64,000 bases of DNA from contig NZ_CP009517.1 of assembly GCF_000970305.1 (NCBI RefSeq), forward strand, positions 3,720,001 through 3,784,000, written 5' to 3'. The notes under the pieces are model-generated. The model searched no databases, was not told the origin of the DNA, and was given only the letters and a program-made list of their open reading frames with translations. Position 1 is the stretch's first letter; each line of letters opens with the position of its first letter. Of the stretch, positions 1 through 9,776 are shown piece by piece. This DNA comes from Methanosarcina barkeri 3 (GTDB lineage: Archaea > Halobacteriota > Methanosarcinia > Methanosarcinales > Methanosarcinaceae). The position numbers were made by a program, and so were the translations under genes.

Positions 1-107
1 ATTCCTTTAGAAATTCCGGCAGTCGCCGCAATTTTGGGAACCGAAGAAACTCCTTTCTGGATCTCTTCAAGTATCAGTTTCTTGTTTTCTAGTGCGTCGA
101 TTTTCAA
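1..107 (-). CDS. N-terminal fragment of a winged-helix-type regulator (runs off the left edge)
   Basis: Read on the minus strand, a TTG codon at 105-107 opens a frame that stays open to the window edge. It gives about 35 residues beginning MKIDALENKKLILEEI. The helix-rich sequence, with 'GVSSVPKIAATAGISKG', looks like the first helices of an archaeal winged-helix DNA-binding domain. No strong Shine-Dalgarno is visible, and the nearby ATG at 115-117 is out of frame. Only the start of the gene is present, so the family cannot be fixed. It diverges from the cas operon. Confidence 0.45.
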   Translation of the reverse strand, partial: MKIDALENKKLILEEIQKGVSSVPKIAATAGISKG

Positions 108-232
108 ATAAATACATAACGAGAAAATAATTACAGCTTATGAAGCAAATATTATTTTAAAGTCATATGGAGTTCTATAACACGCAAAATGGAGCAAATC
201 GCAAAGTGATTCGATCTGAGTATTACAATCAT

Positions 233-309
233 AGAAAACATGGAACGCACAGAAAAACCACGTTATTGCTACTTATTATTCTATGTCTTCCGTGCTTTCC
301 GTAGTTTTC
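233..309. repeat. Imperfect long inverted repeat (hairpin element)
   Basis: Arms at about 233-253 (GAAAACATGGAACGCACAG) and 287-309 (its imperfect complement, CTTCCGTGCTTTCCGTAG and onward) enclose about 33 bases. This could be a small non-autonomous element or a strong hairpin downstream of nothing obvious. It contains no open frame of note. Confidence 0.35.
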
Positions 310-495
310 AAAAAGTTCATTTCTAACATACTTTGGAATCAATGAACTGTAAACATGAGTACGTGATATACGACAATTTATTGACATGATATAGTTTGAC
401 AAATAAACCTATGAATATAAATAGATTGGATAATTATAACAGAGTAAACTCAGATCCATTATAATAAGGGTTGAAATATGTAAGAAATATGTGTA

Positions 496-545
496 GTGAG
501 CACCATCCATACATTAATGCTCAAAATCCATTAAAACAAGGATAG
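496..545 (+). repeat. Two decayed CRISPR-repeat fragments upstream of the cas operon
   Basis: The stretch GTGAGCACCATCCAT at about 497-511 matches the front of the array repeat. At 523-543 the string ATCCATTAAAACAAGGAT is an exact copy of the repeat's middle, preceded by TGCTCAAA instead of TGAGCAAG. Both are in the same orientation as the array 9 kb downstream. They do not end in the ATTGAAAC handle, so they probably are not processed like true repeats. They could be remnants of an older array or a repeat-like regulatory RNA. Confidence 0.7.
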
Positions 546-626
546 TTTTTTCATACGATATTTAAACAATATTTATTAGTGTACACAAATAAATGCATAT
601 CTTAATTAATATATTTCTTTGGATAG

Positions 627-640
627 GTATTTATATAAGC
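627..640 (+). promoter_or_regulatory. Candidate TATA box for the cas8-fragment/cas operon
   Basis: TATTTATATAAG lies about 65 bases before the GTG of the truncated cas8 copy and is the best archaeal TATA-like element before the operon. A motif around GGAAATATGTGTAA follows at about 683-697 and recurs in variant form at 483-497 and 1040-1055. The cas8 duplication therefore includes leader sequence. Confidence 0.35.
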
Positions 641-702
641 GTTTCTAATTTAATTTTGCATGATTGTCTTTTGTTTAATGTAGGAAATATGTGTAATAGA
701 AG

Positions 703-1038
703 GTGAATTATATAATAAAAGACCCTTTATCATTCATAGTTGAAAATCTTGCAAATAATGAGAATCATAAAAATATATTCCGTTTCAAGGTAACGTCTAT
801 CAAAGAAAATCTTGAATTAGAGGAGACTGAACATCAAGAATATTTAAAGGATAGAATCGTAATGTCTCTTTATAAGAGAAGATTATCTAATTATCAAGAT
901 ATTACCCCAAAGATGAAAGTTACAGAAATAAAAAAAACTGTAACATTTATAGATTTAGTTGTAAATAGACAAATATATATCTTCCTTAACACTCTTTTTT
1001 ATATAGTTATTTACATGGTTATTCACTATTTAATGTAA
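703..1038 (+). pseudogene. Truncated duplicate of the cas8b N-terminus with a hydrophobic tail
   Basis: Starting at GTG 703, the 111-residue product follows residues of about 22-96 of the full Cas8b just downstream, including shared EHQEY, YKR, DIT and VTEIKKT stretches. After VTEIKKT the similarity stops. The last 30 residues are strongly hydrophobic (FLNTLFYIVIYMVIHYLM) and look like a membrane segment. The upstream bases also resemble those before cas8, so this is a tandem duplication of the gene's 5' end that has diverged. It lacks the zinc-finger and C-terminal parts of Cas8. It could be dead, or a small membrane-tethered Cas8-N protein. Confidence 0.65.
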
Positions 1039-1056
1039 AAAGTATGTGCAAATGAT

Positions 1057-2931
1057 GTGAATAATATGATCGAAGCGATGAAAGAAATTGGTGAGTATGC
1101 GCTCGAAAAAGAAAACAAGGATTTAAATGATTTTGTATCAATTTTAGTTGAAAACCCAGCAAGCAATGAGACGTATAAGCATGTGCTCTGTATTAAGATA
1201 ACTTATAGTGATGGAAATTTTGAGTTTAAAGAAATCGAGCATCAGGAGTACTCAAAAGAAAAAATTGTAAAATACCTATATAAGAGAGGGTCCTCTAATG
1301 GCCCAGACATTACTCCTACTGCGCGAGTCACAGAAATCAAAAAAACATTCTCTAACAAGATTATAAGCTGGTTCTCAAAGCCTTTGAAAGAAGCAAAGCC
1401 TATATTAGACAGTGAAGAAGTCCAATTTTTAGAGCTTCTTGGAGATTGTATAAAGAAGAATGAAAAGAAAATACTCTTAGAGCTTGAACCTAAAATTAAT
1501 TCCATCGATGCAAAGGAAAATTCAATATTAACCTTAATTCTGGAAGAAAATGACTTCATTAGATATGTAGGAGATTTTGAAGCATTTCGTAAAATCCTTA
1601 AAAACAATGGGGCTTCTAAGTTTTACAGTAAATATAGTATTATTTCTAAAGCCGATGATAAACTATGTTCTGTTTGCAAAACACATAAAGAGGTTTATGG
1701 TTTTGTTACGCCTTATGAATTCTATACCGTAGATAAAAGAGGATTTGTTAGTGGAGGATTTGACCAAAGCAAGGCATGGAAAAATAATCCCGTTTGTCTT
1801 GAATGTGCCTTGAAAATTACAGCGGGAAAAGAATATATCGAAAAGTATATGTCTTTTGGTTTTTATGGATTCAATTTCCTCCTTATTCCTAAGCTGCTTA
1901 ATAATAGTACTAGCGAGAACCTTTTTGATATTTTTGAGAAATTCAATGAGAAAAAATTTGCATTTAATAAAGAATATAAAAATTTCTTACAGGATAATGA
2001 AAGCGATATCCTTGAAATTCTAAGTGAAGAGGATGATTATCTCAATTTCAATTTTCAATTTTATGAAAAATCCAATTCAGCATATCGAATTCTTTTGTAT
2101 ATAGAAGATGTTCTTCCTTCAAGGTTAAGAGAACTTTTCAGATCTAAAGAAATTGTTGACAAAAGGAAAATATTTAGAAATTATTATTTTAGTGATACTG
2201 AAGAGAAATCCATCCAATTCACATTAGGTAACGTAAGATGGTTCTTCCCGAATACTTTAGATGACCCCGATTTAGATAAGTATTTTTTAGAAATTACAAA
2301 CGGGATGTTTACAGGAGCATCAATTGATTATAATTTTTTGTTAAAGTATATTATGCGGCGTATTAGGAAAGATTTCAGGAGCGAAAACCCAACAAAATAT
2401 TCTCTATATCTGGGATTCCAAATGTTAGATTTTTTAAGTAACTTATGTTTGCTTGGAAATTATACAGGAGGTAAGTGTGTGAACTCTACGGATTTATCGA
2501 GTTTATTAAGTGACACGACGTTAAAGGAAAACGATGGCTATGAGGAGCGAACAAACATTATCTTTTCGGAATTTGAACATTTTTTCAATACTGATGCAAA
2601 GAAGGCTATTTTTTTAGAAGGTACACTTGCCCAGTATTTACTAAATATTCAGAAATTTCAGCGTGGAAGCACTCCTTTCAGAACTAAACTTCGAGGTCTG
2701 AGTTTTGACGAGCGTTATACGAAGAGAATCTTCCCTGAAATTATAAATAAACTTGAAGAGTATGATGCTAATTATTATAAAGAACTTGAGTACCTGATCG
2801 CAAAATACATGATTCAATCTGGGACTGGTTGGAAAATGTCAAACGATGAAATCAGTTTTTATTTTGTTTTAGGTATGAATCTGTCAAACCTTTTAAAGCC
2901 ACCTAAACCTGAAAAAGGAGACAAAAAATGA
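1057..2931 (+). CDS. cas8b: Type I-B Cascade large subunit Cas8b (TM1802/Csh1 family)
   Basis: A protein of 624 residues, the large subunit that recognises the PAM and helps load target DNA in type I-B interference. A CxxC pair at C204/C207 and a second at C247/C250 form the zinc-finger typical of Cas8b. The start is GTG 1057, with an in-frame ATG three codons later as an alternative. The stop overlaps the cas7 start as ATGA. The assignment rests on the zinc finger, length and position before cas7-cas5-cas3. Cas11b is often made from an internal start in such genes; I could not pick one out. Confidence 0.88.
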   Translation: MNNMIEAMKEIGEYALEKENKDLNDFVSILVENPASNETYKHVLCIKITYSDGNFEFKEIEHQEYSKEKIVKYLYKRGSSNGPDITPTARVTEIKKTFSNKIISWFSKPLKEAKPILDSEEVQFLELLGDCIKKNEKKILLELEPKINSIDAKENSILTLILEENDFIRYVGDFEAFRKILKNNGASKFYSKYSIISKADDKLCSVCKTHKEVYGFVTPYEFYTVDKRGFVSGGFDQSKAWKNNPVCLECALKITAGKEYIEKYMSFGFYGFNFLLIPKLLNNSTSENLFDIFEKFNEKKFAFNKEYKNFLQDNESDILEILSEEDDYLNFNFQFYEKSNSAYRILLYIEDVLPSRLRELFRSKEIVDKRKIFRNYYFSDTEEKSIQFTLGNVRWFFPNTLDDPDLDKYFLEITNGMFTGASIDYNFLLKYIMRRIRKDFRSENPTKYSLYLGFQMLDFLSNLCLLGNYTGGKCVNSTDLSSLLSDTTLKENDGYEERTNIIFSEFEHFFNTDAKKAIFLEGTLAQYLLNIQKFQRGSTPFRTKLRGLSFDERYTKRIFPEIINKLEEYDANYYKELEYLIAKYMIQSGTGWKMSNDEISFYFVLGMNLSNLLKPPKPEKGDKK

Positions 2932-3923
2932 CTGAAGTAAACAGAAGATCTGAAATTGTATTTTTGTATGATATTAAAGATGGAAATCCAAACGGAGATC
3001 CACTTGATGAAAACAAGCCACGTATTGACGAAGAGACCGGAATAAACCTTGTAACAGATGTCAGATTTAAGAGAACAATTCGTGATCATCTCTACAAATT
3101 TAAAGGGAAAGAAATTTTTGTTAGAGAAATTTCGGATGAAAACGGTTCTATTCAAGACGCAAAAATGAGGGCAAGAGATTTTTTGACAATTGACGAACCT
3201 CTTGATTCATTCGAAACTGGTAAAAGAGCCATTAATGAAAAACTCCTGGATGATTGTATTGACGTTCGTTTATTTGGAGGGACTGTTCCACTTGAACTTA
3301 AAGTCAAAAAGGGAAATAAAACTGAAACTAAAACTGAAACCGGATCAATAACTCACACTGGACCTGTACAGTTTAAGATTGGTAGATCAATGCACAAGGT
3401 ATTCACAAAACATTTCCGTGGAACAGGAGCTTTTGCTTCTAAGGAAGGAGCTACTCAAAAAACATTCCGTGAAGAGGATTTCTTACCTTATTCTTTGATA
3501 AATTTTTACGGAATTATTAATGAAAATGCGGCTAAGGACACGAAACTTTCGGAGAAAGATATAGATCTGCTTCTTGATGGAATGTGGAATGGAACTAAGA
3601 ACCTTATTTCCAGGTCAAAAGTCGGGCAGATTCCCCGCCTCCTGCTCAAAGTAAACTACAAAGAGGGAAATTATCATATTGGGGATCTGAACAACCTTTT
3701 CAGTCTTAAGTCTGAATTGATAGATGAAGAGATTCGGGATATCTCACAAGTAAGGATTGAAATCCAGAGACTGATTGATGTATTGGGTAAAAATAAAGAT
3801 AAAATTGAAAATGCCCAGATTTGCTCGGACGGGTCGATTACGTTTACATATGGTGGAGAAGAGATTGATCTCGAAAAAAGCCTTATGGAAGCCGGGATCA
3901 ATACTGAAACATTATCAATGTGA
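2928..3923 (+). CDS. cas7: Cas7 (Csh2/DevR-type) Cascade backbone subunit
   Basis: 331 residues. The N-terminal RSEIVFLYDIKDGNPNGDP is the hallmark of the Cas7/Csh2 family, whose RRM-like fold polymerises along the crRNA spacer. Later segments (VTDVRFKRTIRDHL; THTGPVQFKIGRSMH; FRGTGAFASKEG) also fit the family. ATG 2928 has a GGAG seven bases upstream and overlaps the cas8b stop, so translation is probably coupled. It is transcribed with cas8b and cas5. Confidence 0.93.
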   Translation: MTEVNRRSEIVFLYDIKDGNPNGDPLDENKPRIDEETGINLVTDVRFKRTIRDHLYKFKGKEIFVREISDENGSIQDAKMRARDFLTIDEPLDSFETGKRAINEKLLDDCIDVRLFGGTVPLELKVKKGNKTETKTETGSITHTGPVQFKIGRSMHKVFTKHFRGTGAFASKEGATQKTFREEDFLPYSLINFYGIINENAAKDTKLSEKDIDLLLDGMWNGTKNLISRSKVGQIPRLLLKVNYKEGNYHIGDLNNLFSLKSELIDEEIRDISQVRIEIQRLIDVLGKNKDKIENAQICSDGSITFTYGGEEIDLEKSLMEAGINTETLSM

Positions 3924-3932
3924 GCTAAGAAC

Positions 3933-4634
3933 ATGAAAGTATTAGTGTTCGATGTATGGGGAGAATTCGGTCATTTCCGAAAACACTATACTACAACTTC
4001 TCCCCTTACATATTCTATTCCTCCTAGAACGGCTATTGCGGGAATGATTGGTGCTATAGAAGGGTTTGGCAAAGATGAGTATCTGCAGTATTTTTCTAAA
4101 GAAAAAGCAAATATTACGGTAAAAATAAGTTCTCCTATCAAAAAGACCAGAATTGCAGAAAATTTAATCGACACCAAAATTGCTCCTTTAATGAGCAGAA
4201 TAAAGACCAGAACCCAGATAAGATTCGAAGTGTTGAAAGATGTAAAATATAGGGTTTATATTTCTCATTCCTCTGAAGAAGTATATAACAAACTTTACTC
4301 TATGTTAAAAGAACACAAATCAGTGTATACTCTGTGCCTCGGTCTGAGTGAACATATTGCCAATTATGAATTCATAGGAGAAATGGAAGCTGTCAGTGAA
4401 CTTTCAGATTCTGAAAGGGAAATCCATTCTGTAATTCCTGAAAAAGAGCTAATAAAAATCAGTTTTGAAGAAGGAAAAGAGTATTTTTCGGAGACTATTC
4501 CAATAGAAATGCTTCCAAATAGAGAAGTTATAGAATATGGCAAAGTCTTGTTCGAAAGAAATGCAAAATGCATCCTTGCAAGTGTAAATAGTCTCTGGAG
4601 ACTTGAGAATGGTGAAGGAATTATCTTCATGTGA
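3933..4634 (+). CDS. cas5: Cas5 (Cas5h/Cas5b) Cascade subunit
   Basis: 233 residues. The start, VFDVWGEFGHFRKHYTTTSPLTYSIPPRTAIAGMIGAI, is the conserved Cas5 N-terminus, including the hydrophobic 'PPRTAIAGMIGAI' helix after the first strand. Cas5 caps the 5' handle of the crRNA in Cascade. The gene starts 9 bases after the cas7 stop. Its last 26 bases overlap the beginning of cas3, if cas3 starts at ATG 4609. Confidence 0.92.
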   Translation: MKVLVFDVWGEFGHFRKHYTTTSPLTYSIPPRTAIAGMIGAIEGFGKDEYLQYFSKEKANITVKISSPIKKTRIAENLIDTKIAPLMSRIKTRTQIRFEVLKDVKYRVYISHSSEEVYNKLYSMLKEHKSVYTLCLGLSEHIANYEFIGEMEAVSELSDSEREIHSVIPEKELIKISFEEGKEYFSETIPIEMLPNREVIEYGKVLFERNAKCILASVNSLWRLENGEGIIFM

Positions 4635-7044
4635 TTTCCATCTTTATTCCCATCCCGAAAAAATATTATTTAAACACTTATCCAATGTAGGGAACAAATC
4701 TATCTCGACCAGTAAAGAGAAAAGTTTATCATTGGAAAAGTTTGGGATTGATGAAAATACTTTTTCTAAAATAACATTTCTTATAGGAGTTTGCCACGAT
4801 TTTGGGAAAGGCACGAAGTATTTTCAGAGATATCTCTTTGAGACTAATCCTTCTATACAGAGGAGCTTAAGAAATAAAAGAGAATATCATCATGGCCTGA
4901 TCTCAGCTATCTTTACCTATTACATATTAGAAAAATATGTAGGTTCACTTAAGGATAAAAATATTCTGGAATATATTCCTACCATAGGATATCTCATTGT
5001 AAAAAAGCATCATGGAAACTTAAAAAATGCTGAGGATGAAATACGAGAACTAATAGATGAAGACACTCTCGAAATTATTGATCTTCAAATAAAGTCATTA
5101 GATACAAGTGAATTAAAAGCAGTATATGAAAAGCTACTCGATGAGTATGGTATTCCTTTTGACATAGATACTTTTTGCAACGAGTACCGTTCCATCGCTA
5201 AAGAAATTTTAAAAAGTAAAAGAAAATTCATAAAATTGCTTAAAGAGGAGCAATTTACAGGCTATTATTTAATTACATTAACTCTTTACTCAATTCTTAT
5301 CAACTCTGATAAGATAGATGCGTCTTCTATTGATGTTTCCAGTGAAATAGAAATTTCACCTGAACTTGTGGATAAATACAAGGTAGAAAAAGGTTTCCAA
5401 AATAATGAAAGTACAATGAATAAAGTGCGTAACGAGATTTATAAGGAAGTTACAGAAAATATTGAGAATCTTGATCTTGATAAAAAAATATATTCAATAA
5501 GTGTCCCTACAGGTTCAGGAAAAACTCTCACATCACTTTCTTTTGCATTAAAATTGAAAGCAAGATTAAGAGAGGAAAAAAGAATCAAGGCGAAAATAAT
5601 TTATTCTTTACCTTTTTTGAGTATTATAGACCAGAATTATGACGTTTTTGAAGACGTTTTTAAAACAGTTGAGACCACAAATCTTTCTGAAGATGTACTA
5701 CTTAAACATCATCACCTAGCAGATATATTTTATAGAACTCAAGATGATGAAGAATTTGAAGGACTTAAAAGCTTATTTTTAATCGAGGGGTGGAACTCTG
5801 AGATAATCGTTACTACATTTGTCCAGTTTTTCCACACAATCGTGTCTAATAAAAATCGCTCACTCAGGAAATTTCATACAATTGCAAATTCGATTGTAAT
5901 ACTTGATGAGGTCCAGTCAATTCCTCATAAGTACTGGTTACTGTTAAAACAAGTCATTTCGGGTTTTGCAGAATATTTTAATACATACTTCATTTTTGTA
6001 ACAGCAACTCAACCTCTCATTTTTGATCCTGAAAAAGGAGAAATCGTTGAGCTGGTAAAAAATAAAGATACTTATTTTAGGGAATTTGATCGAGTTAAGC
6101 TGAAAATAACTCTGAATCCAATGAATTTGGATGAATTTAAGGGAATAATTGATTCAGAAGTCAAAGAGAAGATAGATAAGAATTTTTTATTTGTATTTAA
6201 CACTATAAAATCTTCTTTGGAGATATTCAACCATTTAAAAAGTTTAAAATTAGAAAATAGTGATTATTATTATCTTTCGACTAATATTATTCCAAAAGAA
6301 AGGCTTAAGAAAATTAAGGAAATTAAAGAAAAGTCGGAGAAAAGAAAAATTATTGTTAGCACTCAGCTTATAGAAGCTGGAGTAGATATCGATGTAGATA
6401 TTGTTTATAGGGATTTTGCTACAATTGATTCAATAAATCAGGTTTCAGGGCGATGTAACAGGAATTCTTCAAAAAGTTATCGAGGACAAGTAAATATTGT
6501 GGTTTTGAAAGATGAAAGGAAAGAGTTTCATCGATATATATATTCGAGTTTTCTCATCGACAAAACAAAAGAAGTATTGAAGGAATTTCCCTCAGAAATT
6601 TATGAAAAAGATCTTCTCTTTTTAAATAATAATTATTTCAGGAAAGTTAAAGATACTTCAAGTGAAGATGAGTCCAAAGAGCTACTCTCATACATAAATG
6701 AGCTTAAATTCAAAACTCTTACATCTGATTTCAGGTTAATAGATGACAAAACCGGATACGAAAAAATAGATGTGTTTGTAGAAAATGATACAGAAGCGGC
6801 TGAAATATGGAAAGAGTACACTGTAATGAAATCTCTTAAAAATCCACTGGATAGAAAAGAGAAATTCCTGTCCATCAGGAGAAAATTCAATGAATACATC
6901 ATCTCGGTGCCTAAAAAAGACTTTCCCTGTGAAGAACTAGAGGATCTTAACATAGGATATATTCCTTTAGAACAAATAAAGCATTATTATGATCCTGAAA
7001 CCGGTTTTGTTTTTGAATTAAAGTCCACAATGATGTGTGATTGA
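4609..7044 (+). CDS. cas3: Cas3 HD nuclease-helicase
   Basis: 811 residues from ATG 4609 (a TTG at 4603 and a GTG at 4612 are also in frame). The HD motif is H63-D64 in GVCHDFGKG. The helicase half shows Walker A PTGSGKT at about 300, a DEVQ box (VILDEVQSIP), VTATQP (motif III) and the GVDIDVD...QVSGRCNRN segment (motif VI). These are all the motifs of the single-strand-degrading effector recruited by type I Cascade. The 3' end abuts cas6. No frameshift or missing catalytic residue was seen, so interference should be functional. Confidence 0.93.
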   Translation: MVKELSSCDFHLYSHPEKILFKHLSNVGNKSISTSKEKSLSLEKFGIDENTFSKITFLIGVCHDFGKGTKYFQRYLFETNPSIQRSLRNKREYHHGLISAIFTYYILEKYVGSLKDKNILEYIPTIGYLIVKKHHGNLKNAEDEIRELIDEDTLEIIDLQIKSLDTSELKAVYEKLLDEYGIPFDIDTFCNEYRSIAKEILKSKRKFIKLLKEEQFTGYYLITLTLYSILINSDKIDASSIDVSSEIEISPELVDKYKVEKGFQNNESTMNKVRNEIYKEVTENIENLDLDKKIYSISVPTGSGKTLTSLSFALKLKARLREEKRIKAKIIYSLPFLSIIDQNYDVFEDVFKTVETTNLSEDVLLKHHHLADIFYRTQDDEEFEGLKSLFLIEGWNSEIIVTTFVQFFHTIVSNKNRSLRKFHTIANSIVILDEVQSIPHKYWLLLKQVISGFAEYFNTYFIFVTATQPLIFDPEKGEIVELVKNKDTYFREFDRVKLKITLNPMNLDEFKGIIDSEVKEKIDKNFLFVFNTIKSSLEIFNHLKSLKLENSDYYYLSTNIIPKERLKKIKEIKEKSEKRKIIVSTQLIEAGVDIDVDIVYRDFATIDSINQVSGRCNRNSSKSYRGQVNIVVLKDERKEFHRYIYSSFLIDKTKEVLKEFPSEIYEKDLLFLNNNYFRKVKDTSSEDESKELLSYINELKFKTLTSDFRLIDDKTGYEKIDVFVENDTEAAEIWKEYTVMKSLKNPLDRKEKFLSIRRKFNEYIISVPKKDFPCEELEDLNIGYIPLEQIKHYYDPETGFVFELKSTMMCD

Positions 7045-7045
7045 C

Positions 7046-7705
7046 ATGAAAGTCAAAACGCTAACTTTAACACTTGTTCCTGACCGAAAAGTAGGAACAA
7101 ACGCCTCAAAACTTCGGGGTTTTTTCGCAACCCGATTTAATGAATATACGCTTTTGCATCAACATAACTGTGATAAAGTAATCTATACGTATCCTTTAGT
7201 CCAATATAAAATTTTGAAAGGCATTCCTCTAGTTTTCGGGGTAAATGAGGGTGTAAAAGTTCTGCAGGAAATTTTCAATAAATATGAAAAAATAGAGCTA
7301 GGTGAATCCACATATGAAATCCTGGAAAAGAAAATATCCCTTAAAGAGCAGGATTTCGGTATTTCAGACAAATTCCATACATACAGCTTCGAAACTCCCT
7401 GGTTTGCCCTAAACCAAGAAAATTTTACTGACAAATACAAGAGGATGGACTCTACCACACAAAAAGAACTCCTTCGAAAAACTCTTGTTGGAAACATTCT
7501 TTCAATGTCCAAGTCTCTTGGTTATACTGTTCCTGAAAAAATCAAATGCGAGATAAATTTGTATCCAGGTAGCAGTAGAATGAAAGGAGTAAAAATTGCT
7601 ACTTTTAAAGGAAAATTCATGGTAAATTTCCTCATCCCCGACTATTTCGGTCTTGGAAAATCGGTATCTCGCGGTTTTGGAACGGTGAAAAGATGCAGCT
7701 TGTAA
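7046..7705 (+). CDS. cas6: Cas6 pre-crRNA endoribonuclease
   Basis: 219 residues. The double-RAMP layout ends in the family's glycine-rich loop, GLGKSVSRGFGTVKR. I chose ATG 7046, just after the cas3 stop; GTG 7037 would add three residues and overlap cas3. Cas6 cuts each repeat of the array transcript, leaving an 8-nt 5' handle, here expected to be AUUGAAAC. Histidines lie in the first 45 residues (LLHQHNCDK), but I cannot assign the catalytic one. Its last 13 bases overlap cas1. Confidence 0.88.
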   Translation: MKVKTLTLTLVPDRKVGTNASKLRGFFATRFNEYTLLHQHNCDKVIYTYPLVQYKILKGIPLVFGVNEGVKVLQEIFNKYEKIELGESTYEILEKKISLKEQDFGISDKFHTYSFETPWFALNQENFTDKYKRMDSTTQKELLRKTLVGNILSMSKSLGYTVPEKIKCEINLYPGSSRMKGVKIATFKGKFMVNFLIPDYFGLGKSVSRGFGTVKRCSL

Positions 7706-8664
7706 TCAACACCCACGGTTCATTTCTAAAAAAGCAGAACAACTGTTTCCTTGTAAAAGTTGACGACAAGACCTTTGAAGTTTCTGAAAAGAAAGTTGAC
7801 AGCATCCTGATTACAACTTCTGCAACTATAACAACCGATGCCATTAAATTTGCTGTGGAAAACAATATCGATATTGTTTTTCTGGACAATTTCGGAGACC
7901 CTTACGGCAGAGTCTGGCACTCAAAACTTGGAAGCACAACCTACATAAGAAGAAGGCAACTCGAAATTTCGGAAGAGCCTGAAGGGTTCAGGCTTGCAAA
8001 AAGCTGGATTGAACAGAAGATTGACAGCCAGATCTTTTTTTTGAAAGACCTCAAAAAGAACAGGCCTGACCAGAAGGACGAACTTGACGACTACATTTCC
8101 GGAATGGAAGACATGAAATCCCAGCTTGAGACTCTTGAAGGAAAACTTGACGAGATGCGGGGAAAAATCATGGGCCTTGAGGGAATGGCTTCTAGACACT
8201 ATTTTGAGGCTTTGAGTTTTCTTTTGCCTGACAGGTGGAAATTCAACGGCAGAAGCCGGAACCCTGCAAAGGATGAGTTCAACTGCCTTTTGAACTACGG
8301 ATATGGGGTTTTGTACTCAAAGGTGGAAAAAGCATGCATTATAGCAGGACTTGATCCTTATGTCGGCTTCAATCATACGGATGACTATAACAAAAAGTCA
8401 TTTGTGTTTGACCTTATTGAGATGTACCGCATCCACATTGACAGAACAGTTTTCAACCTTTTCTCGAAAAAGCAGGTTTCAGACAGCTTTTTTGATGAAA
8501 TCCCGAATGGGATGACTCTTAACAAAGAAGGTAAAGCTGTCCTCATCCAGGCTGTCAATGAAACTTTTGATAAAGAAATAAGCTACAAGGGAAGAAACAT
8601 AAAAATTGGAAATACAATCCAGTTTGACTGTCACAGGATTGCAAACAGCCTGATCGGGAAATAA
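7693..8664 (+). CDS. cas1: Cas1 spacer integrase
   Basis: 323 residues. The metal-binding triad can be placed as E163 (GLEGMASRHYF), H228 (GFNHTDD) and D240 (FVFDLIEMYR), at the usual spacing. The segment NPAKDEFNCLLNYGYGVLYSKV is the conserved helix of the catalytic domain. Cas1 with Cas2 integrates new spacers at the leader end. It starts inside the cas6 reading frame, so the processing and adaptation genes are tightly coupled here. Confidence 0.95.
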   Translation: MQLVINTHGSFLKKQNNCFLVKVDDKTFEVSEKKVDSILITTSATITTDAIKFAVENNIDIVFLDNFGDPYGRVWHSKLGSTTYIRRRQLEISEEPEGFRLAKSWIEQKIDSQIFFLKDLKKNRPDQKDELDDYISGMEDMKSQLETLEGKLDEMRGKIMGLEGMASRHYFEALSFLLPDRWKFNGRSRNPAKDEFNCLLNYGYGVLYSKVEKACIIAGLDPYVGFNHTDDYNKKSFVFDLIEMYRIHIDRTVFNLFSKKQVSDSFFDEIPNGMTLNKEGKAVLIQAVNETFDKEISYKGRNIKIGNTIQFDCHRIANSLIGK

Positions 8665-8724
8665 AACTTTCAACGCACTAATAATGGTGTAAGTCTGTGA
8701 AAAGGTAACTTAACGATTCGATAA

Positions 8725-9054
<330 letters not shown>

Positions 9055-9068
9055 GTTTTGAGGTAAAC

Positions 9069-9776
9069 ATGACTGATTCTGAGTGTACGGTAGGCGAGCA
9101 AAGAGTTGAAACAGACTGTGAAGGAAATATAGCTCCTGAAGATGATCCGGAGAATGAAGAAGAGGCATACCTTGAACCCGTTTCTGAAAACGATTCCGGA
9201 TCAATAATCCGAATTTCAGACGTTCTCGAATACCTTTACTGCTCCCGTTTTATCTACTATATGTATTGTCTTGATATTCCTCAGCATGAAGAGAAAAGGT
9301 TTAAAGTTATTAAAGGCCGTGAGGTCCATGAAACAAGGAAACTGACCAACAGGGATTACGTAAGGAAGAAACTTAACTGCATAAGGAAGGAGAGCGACGT
9401 CTTCATTGCTTCAAAACAATACCATATAAAAGGAATAGTTGATGAGGTACTTTTTCTTGAAGACGGTACTGCTGCTCCTCTTGAGTACAAATTCGCTGAG
9501 TATAAAGACAAGATTTTTAAAACCTATAAGTTTCAACTGGTTTTGCAGGCTCTTTTGATTAGGGAAAATTACAGTATTAAAGTAAACCGTGCTTACATTT
9601 GTTTTACCCGCAGTAACAGCCTTGTCAAAGAAATGGAAATTACTACTTCTGATTTCAAAAAGGCTGAGAAAATTATTGAGGAAATAATCGATATTGTTCA
9701 AAAAGGCTTATATCCCAAAACTACTAAATCTTCTAGAAAATGCGTAGATTGCTGTTACCGAAATATCTGCGTATGA
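9069..9776 (+). CDS. cas4: Cas4 exonuclease with acidic N-terminal extension
   Basis: 235 residues. The RecB-like core has C58 (YLYCSRFIYY), GREVHETR, an IVDEV aspartate, and the LEYKF glutamate-lysine pair. C225, C228/C229 and C234 at the end complete an iron-sulfur cluster. Cas4 trims pre-spacers and sets PAM orientation. Before the core there is a roughly 45-residue, very acidic extension (EDDPENEEEAYLEP) that most Cas4 proteins lack as far as I know. It is the last gene before the leader, a position more often held by cas2. Confidence 0.9.
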   Translation: MTDSECTVGEQRVETDCEGNIAPEDDPENEEEAYLEPVSENDSGSIIRISDVLEYLYCSRFIYYMYCLDIPQHEEKRFKVIKGREVHETRKLTNRDYVRKKLNCIRKESDVFIASKQYHIKGIVDEVLFLEDGTAAPLEYKFAEYKDKIFKTYKFQLVLQALLIRENYSIKVNRAYICFTRSNSLVKEMEITTSDFKKAEKIIEEIIDIVQKGLYPKTTKSSRKCVDCCYRNICV

